The position numbers were made by a program, and so were the translations under genes. From CAZCBX01 sp964497185 (GTDB taxonomy: Bacteria > Bdellovibrionota_G > JALEGL01 > JAGRMV01), in the NCBI GenBank assembly GCA_964497185.1, contig CAZCBX010000009.1, forward strand, positions 37,049 through 101,048: DNA of 64,000 bases, in the 5' to 3' direction. The notes beneath the pieces were generated by a model that saw nothing but the letters and a program-made list of their open reading frames with translations, made no database searches and had not been told where the DNA came from. Below, piece by piece: positions 16,085 through 25,649 of the stretch (the stretch's first letter is position 1; each line of letters opens with the position of its first letter).

Positions 16085-17776
16085 CTATTGTACATCGGCA
16101 ACCGATACCCGAAGAACCTCTTCAAGCGTGGTTGCACCCTCTTCCATTTTTGACAGTGCCGATTGGCGCATGGATTTCATGCCCAACCGCATGGCCTCCC
16201 GCTTGATTTCAGCGGTGGACGCACCATTGAGAATAAATTCTTTAAGCTCGTCTTTGACGGCCATGACCTCATACACAGCAACACGGCCTTTGTAGCCTGT
16301 TTCACTGCATTTGGGGCAGCCCTTGCCTTTAAAAAGCTTGACCGTGTTGGCCGCTTCGGGCGACATGCCGGCGTCAATCAATGCTTGAGGTGGGGTTTCA
16401 ATTTCTTCCTTGCAGTCGCCACAGATTCGCCGAGCCAAACGCTGGGCCAAGATGCAGTTGACCGAGGATGACACCAAAAAAGGTTCAACCCCCATGTTTA
16501 ACAATCGGTTCACGGTGGAGGGCGCATCGTTGGTGTGCAAGGTAGAAAGAACCAAGTGACCCGTAAGCGCCGCTTTAATCGCAATTTCTGCGGTTTCAAA
16601 ATCTCGAATCTCCCCGACCATGATGATGTCCGGATCCTGACGCAAGAAAGAACGCAAGGCCGCTGCAAAGTTCAAACCGATGTCTTCATGCATCTGCACC
16701 TGGTTGATCCCTGCCAAGTTAAATTCGACCGGATCTTCAGCCGTGGATATGTTTTCGCCCACTTTGTTCAATTCAGAAAGCGCCGAGTACAATGTGGTTG
16801 TTTTACCCGAACCCGTCGGACCCGTCACCAGTACCATGCCAAAGGGTTTGTGAATGGCGTCCAAAAAATCATCCAGGGCTTTTTGCTCAAAACCCAGCTT
16901 GGTCATGTCCAACTGCAAGTTCGATTTGTCCAAAAGACGAAGTACGATTTTTTCGCCAAACAAGGTAGGCAATACCGAAACCCGATAGTCCATTTCTTGT
17001 TTGGGTCCCAATTTTAATTTGATTCGACCATCTTGCGGCAGACGTCTTTCCGCGATGTCTAGCTTGGACATGATTTTTAAGCGCGATGTGATGGCATTTT
17101 TTAACTTGATGGGTGGTTTCATCACCTCATAAAGCACACCATCGATACGAAACCGGATGCGAAAAGTTTTTTCATACGGTTCAATGTGAATATCCGAACA
17201 GTTTTTTTTGATCGCATCGGTCAAAATTAGGTTGACCAGTTTTACAACCGGCGCGGCTTCGGCTTCGTTGACATCGATATCGTCGTCTTCGCCTTCAACA
17301 TACTCAATGTCTTGATCGTCAAAGCCTTCTAAAAAGTCATCAAACGCATCGGCTTGTTCATAGTATCGCTCAAAAGATTGATGAATGCTTGCTTCTGGCG
17401 CCACCACCACTTGGATGTTGTAGCCCGTCAAAAATTTAAGATCATCAATGGCCAAAATATTGGAAGGGTCCGACATGGCCACAGTTAAGGTCGCGCCTGA
17501 ACGATTGACAGGAATGACTTGGTGTTTTTGCGCAACTTCTTTGGGAATCAAACTAATAATGTTTTCTTCGATGTCAAACTCTTCCAAATCAATGGAAGGC
17601 ACACCGTACTGCTTGGACAAAAAATCGGCCAGGTCGTCTTCTTTGATATACCCCAGCTTGGTAAGGTTATATCCTAGGCGCTTGCCATTTTTTTTGGTCT
17701 CTTCTTGTGCTTTGCGAAGCTGTTGATTGGAAATCAAGTTCGAACGAACAAGCAACTCCCCAATTCTACCCGACAT
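16085..17776 (-). CDS. pilB: Pilus extension ATPase
   Basis: A 563-residue GspE/PilB ATPase powering pilin polymerisation. It has an N-terminal MshEN-type domain (about 1-150), an ATPase core with Walker A GPTGSGKTTT, Walker B DIIMVGEIRD and His box GHLVLSTLHT, and the tetracysteine zinc site CGDCKEE and CPKCSETGY that marks PilB rather than PilT. An acidic stretch (EYVEGEDDDIDVNEAE) links the domains. It is the first gene of the pilus region on the minus strand, with 128 bp to ribF upstream. Confidence 0.96.
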   Translation of the reverse strand: MSGRIGELLVRSNLISNQQLRKAQEETKKNGKRLGYNLTKLGYIKEDDLADFLSKQYGVPSIDLEEFDIEENIISLIPKEVAQKHQVIPVNRSGATLTVAMSDPSNILAIDDLKFLTGYNIQVVVAPEASIHQSFERYYEQADAFDDFLEGFDDQDIEYVEGEDDDIDVNEAEAAPVVKLVNLILTDAIKKNCSDIHIEPYEKTFRIRFRIDGVLYEVMKPPIKLKNAITSRLKIMSKLDIAERRLPQDGRIKLKLGPKQEMDYRVSVLPTLFGEKIVLRLLDKSNLQLDMTKLGFEQKALDDFLDAIHKPFGMVLVTGPTGSGKTTTLYSALSELNKVGENISTAEDPVEFNLAGINQVQMHEDIGLNFAAALRSFLRQDPDIIMVGEIRDFETAEIAIKAALTGHLVLSTLHTNDAPSTVNRLLNMGVEPFLVSSSVNCILAQRLARRICGDCKEEIETPPQALIDAGMSPEAANTVKLFKGKGCPKCSETGYKGRVAVYEVMAVKDELKEFILNGASTAEIKREAMRLGMKSMRQSALSKMEEGATTLEEVLRVSVADVQ

Positions 17777-17904
17777 ATAGATACCCCATGAGCAACATTG
17801 TACGCTGAATCACCAAGATGGCAATATTATGGTTTTTTTCGAAAAACACCTATTAAAGTTATCAATGGAAACAAAAGATGTCAATAAAACAATACTAAAA
17901 TTAG

Positions 17905-18861
17905 CTACTTATATTTTTTAAGAAGAGTTTGTATTTTTTCAACGTCAATACTTATTTGTGAACGCAGTTTTTCAACGTTCTCAAATCGCTTGTGCTCGCG
18001 TATGCGATCCACCCACATGATTTTTGTCTCAGCGCCATACAAATCCAGAGACGCATCCAAGAGATGGACTTCAAGGTGGTTTTCCGGCTCATCGGGGTGC
18101 ACCGTGGGTCTGGGGCCCCAATGCACCGCTGCGGGATGCATTTGATCACGAATCTCTACCCATGCGGCATACACACCCGGTTTGGGCAAAAGCTGCTGAT
18201 CGCTAAAACCAATGTTGGCGGTGGGATAGCCCATGGTTCGACCTATGCCACGCCCTTGCACGACCACCCCTCGGGTTTCATGCCATCGGCCCAATGCATT
18301 GCGGGCTTCCAGCATCCGCCCTTCTTGCACACATGAACGGATGTAGGTGCTGGATATCACATGCTGGCCCGACGTGCGTGGTTCGACGATGGTGAGCTCA
18401 AAATTCATTTCTTGCGCCAACTGCTTTAGGCGCGAAGGTGTGCCAATGCGATCTTTGCCAATGTGGGTGGTCGCACCGACAACCAAATGCTTCATGTTGC
18501 AATGGGTTTGCAGCAGCGTCAAAAACGCTCGGGCGGTTAGCTGCGAAAACTGACGGGTAAAGTGAATGACGGAAAATTGAGCACGTGGATACAAAGCCTC
18601 AATCCATTTTTTTCGCTGGAGATTGGATGAAAGCAGTGCCACTTTATTTTGTCCCAGAAAAAAACGTGGATGCGGATCAAAACCCAGCACCACCATGGCA
18701 TACGACTGCTTTTGCGCTTGCTCGGCTGCCAATGAAAGCATTTTTTGATGACCCAAATGCACCCCATCGAAATTGCCGAGCGTGATCAGTGTAGCCTGTC
18801 CCTCTTTCAGCTTGGGCGCGGGAGAAATTTGCAGGGGGCTATGCTGTCCATTGGTTGGCAT
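17905..18861 (-). CDS. ribF: Bifunctional riboflavin kinase / FAD synthetase
   Basis: A 318-residue RibF making FMN and FAD from riboflavin. The N-terminal nucleotidyltransferase shows LGNFDGVHLGHQKM and GFDPHPRFF, the linker has ISSTYIRSCVQEGRM, and the C-terminal riboflavin kinase shows RTMGYPTANI and the HLLDASLDLYG segment. The start was set at the ATG 18861 because the residues before LGNFDGVH are then close to the usual length; the ATG at 18891 is also possible. It is divergent from the PEGA kinase gene. Confidence 0.95.
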   Translation of the reverse strand: MPTNGQHSPLQISPAPKLKEGQATLITLGNFDGVHLGHQKMLSLAAEQAQKQSYAMVVLGFDPHPRFFLGQNKVALLSSNLQRKKWIEALYPRAQFSVIHFTRQFSQLTARAFLTLLQTHCNMKHLVVGATTHIGKDRIGTPSRLKQLAQEMNFELTIVEPRTSGQHVISSTYIRSCVQEGRMLEARNALGRWHETRGVVVQGRGIGRTMGYPTANIGFSDQQLLPKPGVYAAWVEIRDQMHPAAVHWGPRPTVHPDEPENHLEVHLLDASLDLYGAETKIMWVDRIREHKRFENVEKLRSQISIDVEKIQTLLKKYK

Positions 18862-18940
18862 GGTGCATGCGTTGTATCTTGCAACGCACATGATTTCAAT
18901 AGGATATTCCAGGGGTTATGTTAAAGTATACACTCTGACT

Positions 18941-21037
18941 ATGGGCAAAGCATTTGAACCGTTTCTCTATGGCAAGTACATCATTCTGGGTCGCATCGCG
19001 ATTGGGGGAATGGCTGAGGTCTTTTATGCCAAATCCTATGGTGTCCGTGGTTTTCAGCGGTTATTGGTGATCAAACGCATTTTGCCCCATTTGTCGAAAG
19101 ACGAAGAGTTTGTGGAAATGTTTGTCGACGAAGCCAAAATTTCTGTTGAACTCAATCACGCCAACATCTGTCAGGTCACCGATTTGGGAAAAATTGACGG
19201 CAATTATTTTATTGCCATGGAGTACATCAACGGCAAAGACCTGCGTGCCATTTTAAAAAAATGCTACATTTTGCAAAAACCCATTCCGGTAGATTGCGCC
19301 ATTTACATGATGGCGGAGGTCATCAAAGGTTTGGAGTATGCCCATAAACGCGAAGATACCATTTCGGGTAGAACCTTTTCTGTGATTCACCGAGACATGT
19401 CGCCTCAAAATGTCATGGTGTCTTACCAGGGCGACGTAAAAATTGTCGATTTTGGCATCGCCAAAACCGAATTTAAACTTCATAAAACACAAGCCGGTGT
19501 GCTCAAAGGCAAATTTTCGTACATGTCGCCAGAGCAAGCCATGGGCTTAGAGCTAAACCATCAGACCGATATTTTTTCCGCAGGCATTATTTTATATGAA
19601 ATGCTTTCCGGCGACCGCTTGTTTCAGGGTGAAACTGATTTTGAAACATTGGAAAAAATCAAAGCAGCCAAAGTACCCGACATTCAAGCAGTCAATCCAG
19701 AGGTGCCCGATGAACTGGCCGCCATTGTCAGAAAAGCCCTGGAAAAAAACCTAGAGAAACGTTTTCAATCGGCCAGCGACATGCACGTGGCGCTGAGCAA
19801 AGTGTTGTACACGCACTTTTCTGAATTTAAACCCGAACGCGTTACCCAATTTGTTCAGGAATTATTTGGTGATGAAATTTCAAAAGAAGCCAAAGAATTA
19901 AAAGATGCGGTGGCCAGCATTCCGAGCGAAAAAATTCAGGCAGCGGAGCGTGCTTCGATGCAAGACCAGGAAAACAGCGATGACCAAACCATTATGGCGC
20001 CCACCAGCCAAGATCATCTTCGCATTCGCACCACATCCCCTGGCATCATGGCTAAATTTTCTTCGTTGCGTCCTTATGTAAGTTATGTTGCCATGGCTGG
20101 GGTCACGCTGCTGATTTATTGTGGTGGCAAAGCCTTGCTGTACAAGCCCGACATCCCCTCCAACGTTTCATCATCGGCAAAAAAAATTCCTGCCGAAAAA
20201 AATTATCTGTTTATCTCCACGCCTGAAGGCGCACTGGTGACCATCAACAATGAACCCAAAGGCAATACGCCTTTGGACCTGATTTTACCCACTGAAAACT
20301 TTTTCGATGTTCGCGTAGAAAAAGAAGGCTATGTTGCCGCACAAAAAGAAATTCAAACCAGGCCCGATGCGTCTCAATTTACGTTTCAACTTGAAAAAAT
20401 GCTGCCCACATTGGGACAGCTCAAAGTTACGTCCGAGCCTGCAGGCGCGCAAATATTTATAGAAAACGAAGATACAGGTTTGAGCACCCCGGCCACCATT
20501 GAAAATTTGGACTTAAATCATAAATACAAAGTTACTTTAAAACTTAAAGAACACCGAACCATTGTACAGAACGTGCTCATTGACCAAGCAGAAAATGAAG
20601 CCTCCTTTAACCTGGAAAAAATTGTAGCCACTTTAAAAGTTCGCACCGTACCCAACAATGCTCAAGTGTATCTCAATGGCAATCCATCGAGCTCGACCAT
20701 CAACGATTTGTCGATAGGAAAAACCTATACCGTCAAAGCCACACTGGATGGTTATCAAACCATTGAAAAATCCGTTAACGTAACCGCCAATTATATGGAG
20801 GTTGACCTAGAGCTAAAAAAGAAAATTATTAAAACAGGAAAAATCAGCATCAGCGCAACGCCCTGGGCGCAAGTGATCATTGATGGCAAATTAATCGGCA
20901 CCACACCTGTCATCAATCATGATCTACCTGTGGGCAAGCATCAAGTGGTGCTTCGACATCCAGATTTTTCAGACGTGACCAAAGAAGTTGGCATTGAAGA
21001 AAACAAGCTAGAAAAGCTCATCATTGAATTGCAATAG
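18941..21037 (+). CDS. Membrane Ser/Thr protein kinase with four PEGA repeats
   Basis: A 698-residue eukaryotic-like kinase. The kinase domain (about 10-275) shows the ATP loop GRIAIGGMAEVF, the invariant Lys in LLVIKRI, catalytic HRDMSPQNVMV, DFGIAK and the SPEQAMG activation segment. One transmembrane helix lies near residue 385. The extracytoplasmic part holds four PEGA-type repeats beginning near ISTPEGALV, VTSEPAGAQIF, VRTVPNNAQVY and ISATPWAQVII. PEGA repeats are common in Myxococcota envelope proteins. The ATG at 18941 gives the canonical kinase N-terminus; longer forms add unrelated sequence overlapping ribF. It probably senses a cell-surface signal; substrates are unknown. Confidence 0.92.
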   Translation: MGKAFEPFLYGKYIILGRIAIGGMAEVFYAKSYGVRGFQRLLVIKRILPHLSKDEEFVEMFVDEAKISVELNHANICQVTDLGKIDGNYFIAMEYINGKDLRAILKKCYILQKPIPVDCAIYMMAEVIKGLEYAHKREDTISGRTFSVIHRDMSPQNVMVSYQGDVKIVDFGIAKTEFKLHKTQAGVLKGKFSYMSPEQAMGLELNHQTDIFSAGIILYEMLSGDRLFQGETDFETLEKIKAAKVPDIQAVNPEVPDELAAIVRKALEKNLEKRFQSASDMHVALSKVLYTHFSEFKPERVTQFVQELFGDEISKEAKELKDAVASIPSEKIQAAERASMQDQENSDDQTIMAPTSQDHLRIRTTSPGIMAKFSSLRPYVSYVAMAGVTLLIYCGGKALLYKPDIPSNVSSSAKKIPAEKNYLFISTPEGALVTINNEPKGNTPLDLILPTENFFDVRVEKEGYVAAQKEIQTRPDASQFTFQLEKMLPTLGQLKVTSEPAGAQIFIENEDTGLSTPATIENLDLNHKYKVTLKLKEHRTIVQNVLIDQAENEASFNLEKIVATLKVRTVPNNAQVYLNGNPSSSTINDLSIGKTYTVKATLDGYQTIEKSVNVTANYMEVDLELKKKIIKTGKISISATPWAQVIIDGKLIGTTPVINHDLPVGKHQVVLRHPDFSDVTKEVGIEENKLEKLIIELQ

Positions 21038-21070
21038 CACCACTGCACAATCAACAATTTTACGCGGCGC

Positions 21071-21586
21071 TTATTCGGGATAGAAACGAATGATGTTTAA
21101 CTCTTTTTTGATGTATTTTTCAGGTACGCCGCGCTTGCGTAAAACGTCAATGATTTCAATGTCGGACATGGTTTTACTCTCCCACCACGCCATGGTTGGC
21201 CAAGGTTCGGTGGGCATAGAGAAGTCCATGCGCATGGTAAATAAATAAGCAGCAATGTCCCAGCGCTCTTGTTTGGTTAAATGATGAAACGGCGGCATGC
21301 CGCTAGCGGGTACACCTTGGGTCACGGCTTCAAAAGCCCGCAGGGGGTTGAGTTTTTCCTGCACTTTGGGGTCGGCAAAAGACCTTGGCGCAGTGGCAAG
21401 AGACTGCGCAATGGCGGTGTCTGCGGTGCCGCGCATGCCATGGCATGAGACGCAGTTTTCTTGATAAGCCTTTCGGCCTCGCTCAATGTCGGGCAAAATG
21501 TTTTCAGGATTTTCTTGTGCATGCAGCGAAGAAAGGCACACGTGCATTGAGAGTGCAATGACAGTCGTTGCCTTAAGAAGATTCAT
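21071..21586 (-). CDS. Periplasmic class I cytochrome c
   Basis: A 171-residue secreted cytochrome: signal peptide to about residue 23 (MNLLKATTVIALSMHV..LHA), one haem motif CVSCHG and a distal Met ligand in ASGMPPFHH. RWDIAAYLFTMR matches the C-terminal helix of CccA-like cytochromes. The last 50 residues have no motif that I recognise. The start at 21586 places a proper signal peptide. It is divergent from the tlpA-like gene by about 100 bp, so the two units may share control in respiration or metal handling. Confidence 0.85.
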   Translation of the reverse strand: MNLLKATTVIALSMHVCLSSLHAQENPENILPDIERGRKAYQENCVSCHGMRGTADTAIAQSLATAPRSFADPKVQEKLNPLRAFEAVTQGVPASGMPPFHHLTKQERWDIAAYLFTMRMDFSMPTEPWPTMAWWESKTMSDIEIIDVLRKRGVPEKYIKKELNIIRFYPE

Positions 21587-21690
21587 AGACTGATTGTGAA
21601 GGGTTTCAACCAACAGGTCAAGTGCGTTTTTCTTTTCTAAGATGCGTATTGGAGTTTGGGCCGTTTTTGTGAATGTGGTAGAGTGCATCC

Positions 21691-22254
21691 ATGCGGATGG
21701 GTCCCAAACAACCTTGGTTTCTGGCTTTATGTATTATTTTTATCCTCGTGCAAGGGTATGCAAAATACAATGCGCTGCCTGCACTTTCCAATGCGGACCG
21801 GCTGTCCATGGATGCTTCACCCGATAGGCAAAATGCACAGATTGATTTGCTCAGCGTGCAAGAGGTGGAAACCGCCATTCAAAACCACTCCTTTACAGTG
21901 ATCAGCTTTTGGGAAACGTGGTGTGAGCCCTGCCTGGAGGAAATGCCAGCACTCTCCAAAATGATGTCTGATCCCTCTTTTCAAGATGTGGGTTTTATTG
22001 GAATATTTGCTCATTCCACCGCCGATGATGTTGCTGAATTTGTAAACATGTTTGACGTGAACATTCCCATGCACTTTGATCAAGAAGGCCAATGGAGCCA
22101 AAAATACGATGTAACCTTTTATCCCACGACCTTTGTGGTCAATGCGCAGGCAGAAGTGCTTGAAACTTTTCGCGGTTTTCGCACCGATAGCAAAGAGCCT
22201 CTGGCCGAACTGGAAAACAAATTGATCCAGCTGCAAGAAGGAAAATCACTATGA
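21691..22254 (+). CDS. Membrane-anchored TlpA/ResA-like thioredoxin
   Basis: A 187-residue protein with an N-terminal membrane anchor (WFLALCIIFILVQGYA) and a thioredoxin fold facing the periplasm, active site WCEPC, and the cis-Pro region YPTTFVV. TlpA/ResA proteins reduce disulfides in apocytochromes or metal-site proteins. It overlaps the following ABC ATPase gene by four bases. The combination with an ABC-2 exporter and a nearby cytochrome c suggests a role in maturation of a periplasmic redox enzyme. Confidence 0.88.
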   Translation: MRMGPKQPWFLALCIIFILVQGYAKYNALPALSNADRLSMDASPDRQNAQIDLLSVQEVETAIQNHSFTVISFWETWCEPCLEEMPALSKMMSDPSFQDVGFIGIFAHSTADDVAEFVNMFDVNIPMHFDQEGQWSQKYDVTFYPTTFVVNAQAEVLETFRGFRTDSKEPLAELENKLIQLQEGKSL

Positions 22255-22985
22255 TTGTTTTTGATCAGGTTTGTAAAACCTTCTCTACGGGAAGAAATCG
22301 CAATCCTGTGGTGGCCCTCAAGGATGTTTCCTTTGAGTGGGAAAGAGGTAAAATTCATGGCCTGGTGGGTCCCAACGGGTCCGGCAAAACCACAAGTCTT
22401 CACTGCTTGCTTCATTTTTTACAACCCGAATCGGGCACCATTACCATCGACGGCCTGCCCCCTCAGGATCCAAATGCGCGTGGGGTGATTGGTTACCAGT
22501 CTGAAATTTTTTACCCCTACCCCCACATGACGGCTTACCAATGCATGGAATACTTTGCCAGCCTTCGCACGCCTCATGCCACAGATGCAAGCGTGCAACA
22601 ATGCTTAAAACAAGTGGGCTTGTGGGAAGACCGAGACAGAAAAACAGGCGGCTTCTCAAAAGGCATGAAGCAACGACTGGGATTGGCACAATCCATGTTG
22701 CATGAATCTTCATTGATCATTTGGGATGAGCCCACATCCGGTTTGGATCCCGATGGACGAAAAATGGTGGCCGATTTAATCGCGGAGCAAAAAGCCAAAG
22801 GGCATACCATGATTATTTCAACGCATATTTTGCAAGATGTGGAGCGCTGCTGCGACGATATACTGATATTGGCCCAAGGCCAGGTTAAACTTTTTTCGGA
22901 TTTGGAAACACTTCGCCAACAGCACCCCCAAAAGCCACTTGAAGATATTTATATCGACGCTACACGAAACCAGGTGACCTCATGA
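22251..22985 (+). CDS. ABC transporter ATPase linked to TlpA
   Basis: A 244-residue ATPase: Walker A GPNGSGKTTS, signature FSKGMKQRLGLAQSM, Walker B LIIWDEPTSGLDP, H-loop MIISTHILQD. It overlaps both neighbours by four bases and pairs with the permease that follows. Similar ATPase/permease pairs (NosF and NosY) work with copper or sulfur delivery to nitrous oxide reductase; no other nos gene is in view, so the substrate stays open. Confidence 0.85.
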   Translation: MIVFDQVCKTFSTGRNRNPVVALKDVSFEWERGKIHGLVGPNGSGKTTSLHCLLHFLQPESGTITIDGLPPQDPNARGVIGYQSEIFYPYPHMTAYQCMEYFASLRTPHATDASVQQCLKQVGLWEDRDRKTGGFSKGMKQRLGLAQSMLHESSLIIWDEPTSGLDPDGRKMVADLIAEQKAKGHTMIISTHILQDVERCCDDILILAQGQVKLFSDLETLRQQHPQKPLEDIYIDATRNQVTS

Positions 22986-23743
22986 ACGCCGTGCTTCCCA
23001 TTGCAAAAATGTCTTTTTTTGAACGCTGGAGTCATAAAAAGTTTTTTTGGCTTATCTCTGTGGTTGCGCTGTTTATGTTTTCCAACATCATCATCGGATA
23101 CTTGGTAGAAAATGAGTTTTTGCGAAAGATGTTTTTGTCGCCCAGCCTCAGCTTCCAAACGTGGCATTTCTTTATTTTTGTCATTGTGCTTTTTCAAGCA
23201 GCCGGCAGCGTGTCGCAAGAATTTCGCAACCATACAGCCATCCACACCCTGGCCTATCCCATCCATCGATGGCACTGGTGCTTGGGCAAATTGCTGGGCG
23301 TCCTGTTTTTTTACGCTAGCTTGGTTGGCATTTTGTTTTTGCTTCTATTGATCCGAGCGCTTTATGCACAGGTCAACCTCGGGATGGATTTTTTTATGGG
23401 CGCTTTTCAAACGGTTGTTCACGCCAGCGCGATCATTACCATCGCCTTTGGGCTGGGTATGTTTTGGGGAAGCGGCGCTACGGTGTTTATTTTGGTGGTG
23501 GCCAAAATCATGCAAGCCATTGCGCTCAGTGTGGCCACAACTGGCAATGTTTGGAGCCAGTTGATTTCAAAAGTTTTGTATTACGGCTTGCCCTGCCAGA
23601 TGAATGTAAATTTGTTTGAAGAGAGTTTTCGCTTTCAGGCACTGCTTGAATTTTTTGCCGTTGGTTTGTACGCCGCGGTGGTGCTGGCCGTAGCCATGTT
23701 TCTCTTTGAAAAAAGAAGTTTGCCCATTCGCCCAAACCAATAA
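22982..23743 (+). CDS. ABC-2 type permease linked to TlpA
   Basis: A 253-residue permease with about six transmembrane helices and the ABC-2 loop EFRNHTAIHTLAYPIHRWHW after the second segment. It starts inside the last codons of the ATPase gene (ATGA overlap) and ends the tlpA-ABC-ABC unit, meeting the SUF operon tail to tail over about 50 bp. The transported compound is unknown. Confidence 0.82.
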   Translation: MNAVLPIAKMSFFERWSHKKFFWLISVVALFMFSNIIIGYLVENEFLRKMFLSPSLSFQTWHFFIFVIVLFQAAGSVSQEFRNHTAIHTLAYPIHRWHWCLGKLLGVLFFYASLVGILFLLLLIRALYAQVNLGMDFFMGAFQTVVHASAIITIAFGLGMFWGSGATVFILVVAKIMQAIALSVATTGNVWSQLISKVLYYGLPCQMNVNLFEESFRFQALLEFFAVGLYAAVVLAVAMFLFEKRSLPIRPNQ

Positions 23744-23795
23744 ACTAAATCCAACCCTGCCACAGGTGATGCAAACGTAGGAAAATTGGGGTTGA

Positions 23796-24413
23796 TTACA
23801 TGTTTAAATCCAAACGCGCTTCTTCCGACATGCGATCGGGCGTCCAGGCGGGTTCCCATGTGAGTTGCAAATCGACGGATTGCACTTCGTCTATGCTTTC
23901 GATTTTATCTCGCACTTCGTTGGGCAGCGTTTCAGCCACGGGGCAATTGGGTGCCGTGAGCGTCATAACAATGGTCACATTGTTTTGGTCATCCACTTGA
24001 ATGTCATAGATCAAACCAAGTTCATAAATGTTGATGGGAATTTCAGGGTCGTAGATGGTTTTAATTCGCTGAACAATTCGCTGGTAAAGACTTTGATTGG
24101 CATCATCTTGAAGCTGTTGGTTGGGTGAATTGGGATTGGCCACGGCAAAGCCTTCTTTTTGATCTTTCATGATCCAATCAACCACGGCGTTGCCCATTTT
24201 CACGCTGGTTCGAGAATTCATACGCACATGAAATCCAGGCTGCGCAATGGTTAAATCATTTTCACCACCTTTGTCCAAAGGCTCTAAACTAAAGTGGTAT
24301 TTAAAATCACCCTTTTCCACGCCTTGAATATCAATGCGTAGCACCATATTGCCTTCTGCATGGTTGATAAAGTAGTGAACTTTTTCTTTGGCTTTGTCTG
24401 TAAACGTAAGCAT
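23796..24413 (-). CDS. Fusion of a cysteine-free A-type (HesB-like) domain with SufT
   Basis: A 205-residue, two-domain protein. Residues 1-100 resemble the A-type Fe-S carrier fold (LTFTDKAKEKVHYF start, GFAVANPNSP end) but lack all three cluster cysteines, as does the N-terminal domain of E. coli NfuA. Residues 110-205 are a SufT/MIP18 domain (DUF59) with DPEIPINIYELGLIY and TLTAPNCP. It is the last gene of the SUF operon, eight bases after sufS. It may hand clusters made by SufBCD to target proteins, the degenerate domain serving for docking. The fusion is seen directly; the role is inferred. Confidence 0.85.
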   Translation of the reverse strand: MLTFTDKAKEKVHYFINHAEGNMVLRIDIQGVEKGDFKYHFSLEPLDKGGENDLTIAQPGFHVRMNSRTSVKMGNAVVDWIMKDQKEGFAVANPNSPNQQLQDDANQSLYQRIVQRIKTIYDPEIPINIYELGLIYDIQVDDQNNVTIVMTLTAPNCPVAETLPNEVRDKIESIDEVQSVDLQLTWEPAWTPDRMSEEARLDLNM

Positions 24414-24421
24414 GGATGCAG

Positions 24422-25633
24422 TTACCCCAACATATCCATGGCTTTGCGTAAGCCTTTGACCAACGCATCCACATCTTCACGCGTATTGTATAAGCCCATG
24501 GATGCGCGAATGGACCCTGCGTGTCCCCATTTTTTATGCAAAGGCTCCACACAGTGAAGCCCGACCCGCACGGCAATGCCTTCTTGATCCAAAAGGGTTG
24601 CAATGTCGTGGGGATGATAACCTTCGATGAGAAAAGCAAAAATGCTTATTTTGTGGGCTGGATCACCCAAAATCGTTAAGCCTTCAATGCTTTGTAGCTG
24701 CGCTTTGGCGTAAGCGGTAAGCTGGTTTTCATGAGCTTGGATGGCTTCAAACCCAATGTCTTGCACAAAATCCAAGGCGGCGGCTAAACCCACAGTCCCC
24801 ACAATGTTGGGCGTGCCTGCTTCAAATTTGGCGGGTGTTTCTTTGGTGGTAAAAAAATCGTAATCGACTTGATCCACCATTTCGCCACCGCCGTGGTAGG
24901 GGGGCATGTTGGCCCATTGCGAGGATCGACCCCACACCCAACCCGTGCCGGTGGGTCCATATATTTTGTGGCCGGTCACGGCATAAAAATCACAGTCGAG
25001 TGCTTGCACATCAATCGGAATGTGCGGGGCCGCCTGCGCGCCATCAACAATGACAGGAATATTTTTGGCTCGAAGTTTGGCGATGACTTCTTGCAAAGGG
25101 TTGATGGTACCCAACACATTGGAAACATGCACCAGCGAAGCCAAGGCTATGTCATGTTGAAGCAGTCGATCCAATGCGTCTACATCAAGTTCTCCGTTGT
25201 CTTTGACAGGAATGTACGCCATGGAGGCATCTTTTTCTTCGGCAAGCATCATCCAAGGAATTTGATTGGAATGATGTTCCATTTCGGTCAGTAAAATGAC
25301 TTGTCCTGGTTCCACCACCTGGCGGCCAAACGTTTGTGCCAACATGTTCATGCCTTCGGTCAAGCCTTTGGTGAAGACGATTTCTTGCGCGCTGGGGGCA
25401 TTGACAAATGCGGCTGCTTTTTCTCGGGCGCTTTCAAAAGCAACCGTTGATGCTTGGCTCAACCAGTGGATGCCGCGATGAACATTGGCATAACGCTGGC
25501 GCATTAGATCATCCATTGCATCCATCACCACGGTGGGCTTTTGAGCAGAGGCACCACTATCCAGATAGGTGAGCTTCTTACCACGGTGGGTGGTTTGAAG
25601 AATGGGAAATTGTGTGATGACCGATGAATCCAT
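24422..25633 (-). CDS. sufS: SUF cysteine desulfurase
   Basis: A 403-residue class II PLP desulfurase that supplies sulfur from cysteine. The PLP lysine is in AVTGHKIYGPTG, the cofactor-contact segment in IPVIVDGAQAAPHI, and the catalytic Cys in RVGLHCVEPLHKK (usual form RAGHHCAQPL). No sufE is adjacent. The start MDSSVITQF at 25633 yields the normal N-terminus; a longer frame runs back into sufD and is not homologous. Genes on either side are sufD and the sufT fusion. Confidence 0.94.
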   Translation of the reverse strand: MDSSVITQFPILQTTHRGKKLTYLDSGASAQKPTVVMDAMDDLMRQRYANVHRGIHWLSQASTVAFESAREKAAAFVNAPSAQEIVFTKGLTEGMNMLAQTFGRQVVEPGQVILLTEMEHHSNQIPWMMLAEEKDASMAYIPVKDNGELDVDALDRLLQHDIALASLVHVSNVLGTINPLQEVIAKLRAKNIPVIVDGAQAAPHIPIDVQALDCDFYAVTGHKIYGPTGTGWVWGRSSQWANMPPYHGGGEMVDQVDYDFFTTKETPAKFEAGTPNIVGTVGLAAALDFVQDIGFEAIQAHENQLTAYAKAQLQSIEGLTILGDPAHKISIFAFLIEGYHPHDIATLLDQEGIAVRVGLHCVEPLHKKWGHAGSIRASMGLYNTREDVDALVKGLRKAMDMLG

Positions 25634-25649
25634 AAAGATAACCTTCGCC

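Noticed and set aside
18773..18940. Longer start of the PEGA kinase
   Set aside because: It overlaps ribF on the other strand and adds sequence without kinase homology; the ATG at 18941 gives the standard N-terminus.
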